Assembly (NCBI RefSeq): GCF_009857475.1
Contig: NZ_WWCJ01000009.1
Coordinates: 1-64,000, forward strand
Length of the DNA stretch: 64,000 nucleotides
Source of the DNA: Pseudoduganella guangdongensis
GTDB taxonomy: Bacteria > Pseudomonadota > Gammaproteobacteria > Burkholderiales > Burkholderiaceae_D
Direction of reading: 5' to 3'
The translations under genes and the position numbers were made by a program. Every line of letters begins with the position of its first letter. The first letter of the stretch is position 1. The notes under the pieces are model-generated. The model ran no database searches. It was not told the origin of the DNA and saw nothing but the letters and a program-made list of their open reading frames with translations. Positions 59,254-64,000 of this stretch are shown here, one piece after another.

Positions 59254-60279
59254 CTAGCGCGGTCCGGCTTGCACCCGCACCCGGCGTCCCTGCGCCAGGT
59301 CGGCGCCAGGCTGCGCTACCACGCGTTCGCTGCCATCCAGTCCTTGCAGCACCTCGATGCGCTGCGGGCTGCGGATGCCGGGCACAATGGCGCGCCGGCG
59401 CAGGCGTTCGCCTTCGACGATCCAGACCGCATTGCCTTGCACCGCGCTGGCCGGCAGCAGGATGGCGTTTTCGCGCCGCCCCACCACCAGGTTGGCATCG
59501 ACCGTCATGCCGGTCTGCAGGGCGCCCGGCGCCGCCAGCGCAATGCGCACGCGGTAGCTGCGCGCCACCGGGTCGCCCTTGGGCGTGATTTCGGCGACGC
59601 TGCCGTCGAATACCTTGCCGGGCAGGGCGTCCGCCTTCAGCACCACCGGCTGGCCCACGCGCACGCGGCTGATGTCCTCCTCGTCGATTTCGGCGGTAAC
59701 GCGCAGCGGCGCGCAGCAGGCCAGCACGAAGACGGCCTGGCCGGGGCTGATGTATTGGCCCACTTCGCCGTCGCGGCGAATGATGGTGCCGTCGGCGGGC
59801 GCCAGCAGGGCCATGTAGTCGCGCTGGGCGCGCACGCGGCGCAGCGCCGCTTCCGCCGCCAGCATCTCGGCCTTGGTGCGTTCGGCTTCGCCGCTGGAAA
59901 GGAAACCGCGTGCGGCCAGCGCGGCGGCGCGCGCGTGCTGGCTGCGGCTGTAATCCAGGCGGGCGCGCTGTTCATCCACACTGCCGGCCAGGTCGGCATC
60001 GTCCAGGCGCGCCAGCACCTGGCCTTTGCGCACGGTGGCGCCTTCGTCAACGGTGCGCTCGGCCAGACGGCCGCCGACGCGCGGCGCCAGCGGCAGCATG
60101 ACGGTCGGCTCCACCGTCCCGGTGGCGTAGATGGCATCCACCGCCGGCCCGCGCTCGAGGCGCGCCACGCTGACCGGCAACGGCCCCCATTGGCGCCAGG
60201 CGAAAGCTGACACAGCTGCCAGCAGCGCCACGGCAGCTGCCAGGCGCCAGCGCAGGAAAGGTCGGACGGGGTCGGGCAT
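59254..60279 (-). CDS. HlyD/MacA-family periplasmic adaptor
   Basis: A 341-residue membrane-fusion protein with an N-terminal anchor (LRWRLAAAVALLAAVSAFAW). Lipoyl-type halves lie near residues 65-95 (GTVEPTVMLPLAPRVGGRLA) and 165-190, around a helical hairpin. The C-terminal barrel includes GMTVDANLVVGRRENAILLP. With the FtsX-type permease and LolD-type ATPase it would form a MacAB-like exporter; no outer-membrane factor gene is adjacent. ATG 60279 is chosen because the longer frame adds only an Arg-rich, non-conserved leader. Confidence 0.92.
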   Translation of the reverse strand: MPDPVRPFLRWRLAAAVALLAAVSAFAWRQWGPLPVSVARLERGPAVDAIYATGTVEPTVMLPLAPRVGGRLAERTVDEGATVRKGQVLARLDDADLAGSVDEQRARLDYSRSQHARAAALAARGFLSSGEAERTKAEMLAAEAALRRVRAQRDYMALLAPADGTIIRRDGEVGQYISPGQAVFVLACCAPLRVTAEIDEEDISRVRVGQPVVLKADALPGKVFDGSVAEITPKGDPVARSYRVRIALAAPGALQTGMTVDANLVVGRRENAILLPASAVQGNAVWIVEGERLRRRAIVPGIRSPQRIEVLQGLDGSERVVAQPGADLAQGRRVRVQAGPR

Positions 60280-60431
60280 GGATAGGCTCCAGCAGTCTGG
60301 ATGGCCCCCAGTTTGGCGGCGGCGCCGGGAGCCGGTCAATGACCTGGGTCATGCCCGTTGAATTTAGCACAAAACCCTGGGCGGCAAGATCGGGCGGCGC
60401 GGCAGCACATTTCGAATAACATCGAAATATA

Positions 60432-60461
60432 TTGACAGTTCGCCGCGATTGGAATTATTCT
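60432..60461 (+). promoter_or_regulatory. Promoter of the arsR-type gene
   Basis: TTGACA (60432-60437), an 18-bp spacer and TATTCT (60456-60461) form a plausible sigma-70 promoter 30 bp before the start codon. The -10 is directly followed by the operator-like inverted repeat. Confidence 0.65.
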
Positions 60462-60463
60462 TT

Positions 60464-60481
60464 ATTCGTCGATGAACGAAT
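60464..60481. promoter_or_regulatory. Candidate ArsR operator 1
   Basis: ATTCGT and ACGAAT form a perfect inverted repeat with a 6-bp spacer, immediately after the -10 box and 9 bp before the start codon. A related repeat (ATTCG, 8-bp spacer, CGAAT) occurs at 60826 before the next gene. Confidence 0.6.
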
Positions 60482-60490
60482 GAGGGATGT

Positions 60491-60802
60491 ATGGCCAGTT
60501 GTTGCGAAGTCAAACCGGGCGCCGGCCTGCCCGCCGTGGATGCCGAGGAGGTGGCCCGGTTGTGCAAGGCGCTGGCGCACCCGGCGCGCGTGCAGTTGCT
60601 GTGCTACCTGGCGTCGTATGGCGCCTGCTACTTCGGCAACCTGGCCGACGTCCTGCCGTTGTCGCCGTCCACCATTTCCCAGCACGTCACCGTCTTGAAG
60701 GAGGCCGGGCTGATCCTGGGCTCGTCCGACGCGCAGCGGGTTTGCTATTGCATCAACCCGGAGCGGATCGGACAGCTCAAACAATTGATCAATGCCCTGT
60801 GA
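60491..60802 (+). CDS. ArsR/SmtB-family metalloregulator
   Basis: A 103-residue winged-helix repressor: ALAHPARVQLLCYLASYG, then LPLSPSTISQHVTVLKEAGLI as the recognition helix region. It lacks the ELCVCDL As(III) motif of E. coli-type ArsR. It has instead a vicinal Cys4-Cys5 pair at the N-terminus and Cys46 in ACYFGNL, an arrangement like Corynebacterium ArsR1 (Cys15, Cys16, Cys55), plus Cys94 and Cys96 region residues in RVCYCIN. Response to As(III) or Sb(III) is therefore plausible. It probably represses itself and the following genes. Confidence 0.9.
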   Translation: MASCCEVKPGAGLPAVDAEEVARLCKALAHPARVQLLCYLASYGACYFGNLADVLPLSPSTISQHVTVLKEAGLILGSSDAQRVCYCINPERIGQLKQLINAL

Positions 60803-60815
60803 AGGGCATTTTTTT
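60791..60815 (+). terminator. Intrinsic terminator at the arsR-type stop codon
   Basis: AATGCCCT and AGGGCATT form an 8-bp stem; the 4-base loop GTGA contains the stop codon's TGA. Five further T residues follow. It should reduce read-through into the flavoprotein gene 46 bp downstream. Confidence 0.8.
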
Positions 60816-60825
60816 GAACCGAATT

Positions 60826-60843
60826 ATTCGTAATTCGCCGAAT
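60826..60843. promoter_or_regulatory. Candidate ArsR operator 2
   Basis: ATTCG and CGAAT with an 8-bp spacer, between the terminator and the ribosome-binding site AAAGGAG of the flavoprotein fusion. Similarity to operator 1 suggests coordinated control, although no clear promoter is seen in the short interval. Confidence 0.45.
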
Positions 60844-60860
60844 GACAAAGGAGCATGCAA

Positions 60861-62708
60861 ATGAGTGAAGTTCTGACCTATCGGGCTGCGGCCCCGACCG
60901 ACTGGCCCGCGATCGAGGGCTTGCTGCTGGCAGCGCGCTTGCCGCTGGAGGGCGCGCGCGAGCACCTGGCGCATTTCCTGGTCGGCGAGGCTGGCGGCAC
61001 GGTGCTGGCAGCGGGCGGCTTTGAGCATTATGGCGCGGCAGTGCTGCTGCGCTCCTTCGTCGTGGCCGAGCGGCTGCGCGGGCAGGGCACGGGCGCGCAA
61101 TTGCTGGACGCCTTGCGTGGCCAGGCGCTGGCGGAAGGGGTGCAGGCCATGTACCTGCTGACTACCACGGCGGCCGGCTTTTTCGGCAAGCATGGCTTCC
61201 AGCGCATCGAGCGCGATGCGGCGCCGGCGGCCTTGCAGGCCTCGCGCGAGTTCCAGGGCGTGTGTCCGGCGTCGGCCACGCTGATGAAGGCCGAGGTGGC
61301 CGGCGCGCCGGCGGCGCTGCCGGTGGCCGTCATCGGCGCCGGTCCCGTCGGGCTGGCGGCCGCGGCCCACCTGCTGGCGCGCGGCTTCACGCCGCTGGTG
61401 CTGGAAGCCGGCGCCGATGTGGGCGCGAACCTCGCGGGCTATCGCCATGTGCGCCTGTTCTCGCCGTGGCAGTACAACATCGACCACGCGGCGCGCGGCT
61501 TGCTGCAGGCGCATGGCTGGAGCGCGCCGCCGGCCGGCGAGCTGCCGACGGCAGGCGAGGTCGTCGAGCGCTACCTGAAACCGCTGGCGCGGTTGCCGCT
61601 GCTGGCGCCGCACATCCGCACCGGGCAGCGGGTGCTGCAGCTGGCGCGCGCCGGCTTCGACAAAGTCAAGAGCCGCGGGCGCGGAGCGGCGCCGTTTAGC
61701 GTGCGCACGGAAAGCGCGCAGGGCGAGCAGGAATTCCTGGTGCAGGCGGTGATCGATGCCAGCGGCACCTGGTCGCAGCCGAATCCCCTCGGCGCCAATG
61801 GCTTGCCGGCACTGGGCGAGGCGGCCGCGCGCGGCCGTATTGATTACGGCATGCCCGATGTGCTGCGCGCGGCGCGCGCCGACTTTGCCGGAAAGCGTGT
61901 GCTGGTGGTTGGCGCAGGCCATTCGGCGGCGGGCAGCCTGCTGGCGCTGGCGCAACTGGCGGAAGAAGCGCCCGGCACCCAACTGGTCTGGGCTGTGCGC
62001 GGCGAGCTGCCGGCCAAAGTGTTCGGCGGCGGCGAAGCCGATGGCCTGCCGGCGCGCGGCCAGCTCGGCCTGCGCCTGCGCGCGCTGAAGGACTCGGGCC
62101 GGCTCGAATTGCATACGGGTTTCCACATCCGCGCCATCGCGCCCGAGGGCGCTGCGTTGCGCGTGGTGGGGGCGGATGCGGCGGGCGCCACCCGCGGCAT
62201 CGAGGGCATTGAGCGCATCATCGCGGCCACCGGCGCGCGGCCCAACCTGCACCTGACGCGCGAACTGCGCGTGCGCCACGATCCCTGGCTGGAAAGCACG
62301 GACGCCCTGGCGCCCCTGATCGACCCGAACGAACATAGCTGCGGCACCGTGCGCCCGCATGGCCATCGTGAACTGGCGCACCCGGAGCCCGGCTACTACG
62401 CGGTGGGCGCCAAGAGTTACGGCCGCGCGCCCAACTTCCTGATGGCGACCGGCTACGAGCAAGTGCGGTCCGTGGTGGCGGCGCTGGCCGGGGACCTGGC
62501 GGCGGCCGACGATGTGCAGCTGGAGCTGCCGGAAACCGGCGTTTGCAACACCCGCGTCGCCGAGGACTGTTGCGGCGGGCCGGCGCCGCAAGGCGAAGGC
62601 GCCTGCTGCGCGCTGGACGCGGCGCAAAAGGCCGGCGGCGGCGCCGGCTGCGGCGGTTCGCCGTCGTGCCGGCCACGCCAGACTGCCGGGTCAGGGTGCT
62701 GCGCATGA
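60861..62708 (+). CDS. ArsN2-type acetyltransferase fused to a flavoprotein with Cys-rich tail
   Basis: A 615-residue three-part protein. Residues 1-145 are a GNAT domain of the ArsN2 type, with YLLTTTAAGFFGKHGF near residue 98 and EFQGVCPASATLM near residue 130. Residues 154-560 are a two-dinucleotide flavoprotein (VIGAGPVGLAAAAHLL near 157, VVGAGHSAAGSLL near 349) like the putative monooxygenases of ars operons, with KSYGRAPNFLMATGYEQVRS near the end. Residues 560-615 hold nine Cys (VCN, DCCGG, ACC, GCGG, SCR, GCCA). Arsenic or another soft metalloid is the likely substrate, by family association. ATG 60861 is chosen over 60855 since AAAGGAG is 7 bp away. Confidence 0.9.
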   Translation: MSEVLTYRAAAPTDWPAIEGLLLAARLPLEGAREHLAHFLVGEAGGTVLAAGGFEHYGAAVLLRSFVVAERLRGQGTGAQLLDALRGQALAEGVQAMYLLTTTAAGFFGKHGFQRIERDAAPAALQASREFQGVCPASATLMKAEVAGAPAALPVAVIGAGPVGLAAAAHLLARGFTPLVLEAGADVGANLAGYRHVRLFSPWQYNIDHAARGLLQAHGWSAPPAGELPTAGEVVERYLKPLARLPLLAPHIRTGQRVLQLARAGFDKVKSRGRGAAPFSVRTESAQGEQEFLVQAVIDASGTWSQPNPLGANGLPALGEAAARGRIDYGMPDVLRAARADFAGKRVLVVGAGHSAAGSLLALAQLAEEAPGTQLVWAVRGELPAKVFGGGEADGLPARGQLGLRLRALKDSGRLELHTGFHIRAIAPEGAALRVVGADAAGATRGIEGIERIIAATGARPNLHLTRELRVRHDPWLESTDALAPLIDPNEHSCGTVRPHGHRELAHPEPGYYAVGAKSYGRAPNFLMATGYEQVRSVVAALAGDLAAADDVQLELPETGVCNTRVAEDCCGGPAPQGEGACCALDAAQKAGGGAGCGGSPSCRPRQTAGSGCCA

Positions 62709-63565
62709 AGGCGGCGCTGCGCAATGCGTTCCAGCGCGGCTTCCTGCCGCTGGCGATACTGGCCAGCGTGGCCACGTTCGCCTTGGCGCGCGCAACCGGA
62801 GGCGACCTGGCGCTGGCCGCTGTCGCCCCCTCAGCGGTGACCTTGCTGCTGGCGTTGCTGGCGGAGCGCGTCATGCCTTACCGTGCGCAGTGGACGCGCT
62901 CGCTGGGCGATACCGGCACCGACCTGGCCAGCGCGCTGCTCCTGTTCGCCCTGGTCGACCCGCTGCTGAAGTGGCTGGCGCCCATGGCCGTTGGCGTCGA
63001 GCTGTTCCCGCTGCAGTGGCCATTCGCCTTGCAAGTGGCGCTGGCCACGCTGCTGGCGGAATTCGGCCACTACTGGTCGCACCGCCTGCACCATGCGCGG
63101 CCGGCCCTGTGGTGGCTGCATGCCCTGCACCATGGCAGCGCAAGGCTGTATGCGCTGAATAACTTCCGCATCCATCCGCTGAACTATGCGCTCAATTACT
63201 TGCTGGGCATCGTCCCGCTGTTCGCAATCGGCGCGCCGCAGGATGTGGTGCTGGCCTACTTGGCGCTGACCTTGCCGGTGCTGATGACACAGCACGCCAA
63301 CCTGCCGCTGCGCAGCGGGTGGCTGAACTACGTCTTCAGCACCAACGAGGTGCACCGCTGGCACCATTCCGCCCGGAGCGGGGAGGGCGACAGCAACTTT
63401 GGCCGCGCGCTGGTGCTCTGGGACCAGGTGTTCGGCACCTTCCGCTACCAGGCGCAGGGCAATGACCCCGCGCGCGTCGGCCTGTACGGCGGCAGCCGCT
63501 ATCCGGCGCGCGCATCGTTTGGCGGGCAGCTGTTCTCGATGTTCACGCCAGGGTGCTGCCGGTGA
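62705..63565 (+). CDS. Sterol desaturase / fatty acid hydroxylase-family membrane protein
   Basis: A 286-residue membrane protein with about four helices and the three His boxes of the di-iron hydroxylase family: EFGHYWSHRLHHARP near residue 120, LHALHHGS near residue 140 and VHRWHHS near residue 218. Members hydroxylate or desaturate lipids or carotenoids. The start overlaps the flavoprotein stop as ATGA, and its own stop overlaps the MFS start as GTGA, so all three are translationally coupled. A link to metalloid response is inferred from this coupling. Confidence 0.9.
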   Translation: MKAALRNAFQRGFLPLAILASVATFALARATGGDLALAAVAPSAVTLLLALLAERVMPYRAQWTRSLGDTGTDLASALLLFALVDPLLKWLAPMAVGVELFPLQWPFALQVALATLLAEFGHYWSHRLHHARPALWWLHALHHGSARLYALNNFRIHPLNYALNYLLGIVPLFAIGAPQDVVLAYLALTLPVLMTQHANLPLRSGWLNYVFSTNEVHRWHHSARSGEGDSNFGRALVLWDQVFGTFRYQAQGNDPARVGLYGGSRYPARASFGGQLFSMFTPGCCR

Positions 63566-64000
63566 GGCGCGACACCGTGCAGGTGGTGGTGCTGGGCCTG
63601 ACGCAGGTGATTTCCTGGGGCATCCTGTACTACGCCTTCGGTGTCATGGCGCCTGCCATCCAGGCCGACCTGCGCCTGTCGCCGGCCCAGTTGTACGGCG
63701 CCTTTTCCTGGGCGGTGCTGGTGGCCGGGCTGGCTTCGCTACCGGTTGGCATCGTCATCGACCGCGTCGGCGGCCGGCGCGTCATGGCGGCGGGCTCCCT
63801 GGTATCCGGCTGCGGCCTGCTGGCGCTGGCCTGGAGCAGCGGGCTGGCGGGCTACTTCGCCGCCTGGACCATCATGGGACTGGGCATGGCGATGACCTTG
63901 TACGAGGCCGCCTTCGCCACCCTGAACCGCAGCCTGCGCGAGGCTTCGCGCAAGGCGATATCCAACGTCACGCTGCTGGGCGGACTGGCCAGCACCGTGT
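63562..64000 (+). CDS. MFS transporter, 3' end outside the window
   Basis: The frame opens with GTG at 63562 (GTGA overlap with the hydroxylase-family stop) and runs open to the window end (146 codons). The N-terminus VRRDTVQVVVLGLTQVISWG is followed by a first helix, then LPVGIVIDRVGGRRVMAAGS with the MFS loop 2-3 motif. At least four helices are visible. It is probably the efflux component of the ArsR-controlled cluster; the substrate is unknown. Confidence 0.88.
   Translation, partial: MRRDTVQVVVLGLTQVISWGILYYAFGVMAPAIQADLRLSPAQLYGAFSWAVLVAGLASLPVGIVIDRVGGRRVMAAGSLVSGCGLLALAWSSGLAGYFAAWTIMGLGMAMTLYEAAFATLNRSLREASRKAISNVTLLGGLASTV

Noticed and set aside
60491..60802. Assigning the metalloregulator as CadC/SmtB type (Cd/Zn)
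   Set aside because: The N-terminal CC pair and Cys46 fit an As(III) site better and the next gene has an ArsN2 domain; the His/Asp alpha-5 zinc ligands are not visible.

Overview
The window (about 64 kb, high GC) looks like a chromosomal segment of a betaproteobacterium of the family Oxalobacteraceae (Massilia, Duganella or Janthinobacterium type). This rests on the gene order maf - yceD - rpmF - plsX - fabHDG - acpP - fabF - rpoE - degP - lepA - lepB - rnc - era - recO - pdxJ - acpS - uvrC - pgsA - tRNA-Gly array, which is typical of that group, and on the GC-biased codon use. No rRNA, IS element, phage, plasmid origin or CRISPR array was seen.

Layout. 0-6.3 kb: tail of a DUF349 gene, moaE, clpB, an HD-domain gene and an AraC regulator. 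6.3-13.8 kb: Fsr-like exporter, RraA-like protein, an isocitrate-lyase-like gene without its catalytic loops, GNAT, rlmJ, a degenerate EAL-HDOD signalling protein, a tetrapyrrole-methylase-fold methyltransferase and maf. 13.9-33.1 kb: the housekeeping block for fatty-acid and phospholipid synthesis, envelope stress (rpoE, degP) and the lepA-uvrC operon. 33.1-33.7 kb: four tRNA-Gly(GCC) genes and tRNA-Cys(GCA) behind a consensus promoter. 33.8-39.7 kb: LysR/SDR pair, two unrecognised genes, groES-groEL and an Lrp regulator. 39.9-48.3 kb: fused indolepyruvate oxidoreductase, a Fur-box-flanked TonB receptor and periplasmic binding protein, LysR and LysE/RhtB. 48.4-60.3 kb: a Tat-exported bicovalent flavoprotein, an eight-gene lipid-modification operon (FAD amine-oxidase-like, DUF1365, Cfa-like, chalcone-isomerase-like, MFS, DUF3833, SDR, SnoaL) beside a divergent TetR gene, and a MacAB-like ABC exporter. 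60.5 kb to the end: an ArsR-controlled cluster encoding an ArsN2-flavoprotein fusion with a Cys-rich tail, a fatty-acid-hydroxylase-family protein and the start of an MFS exporter.

Points most worth a second look: (1) the isocitrate-lyase paralogue that has lost the glyoxylate-binding loop and the KKCGH catalytic loop while keeping the rest of the fold; (2) the metalloid-type ArsR cluster with a three-part fusion and a membrane di-iron hydroxylase; (3) the lipid operon, which resembles the singlet-oxygen (ChrR) regulon but sits next to a TetR gene; (4) three inverted-repeat elements with GGGGTCAGG tips at gene junctions that supply the stop codons of two genes and the start region of recO; (5) an rpoE-degP locus with no room for rseA and rseB. 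Start sites were chosen by family alignment from memory and by visible ribosome-binding sites; no database search was possible.
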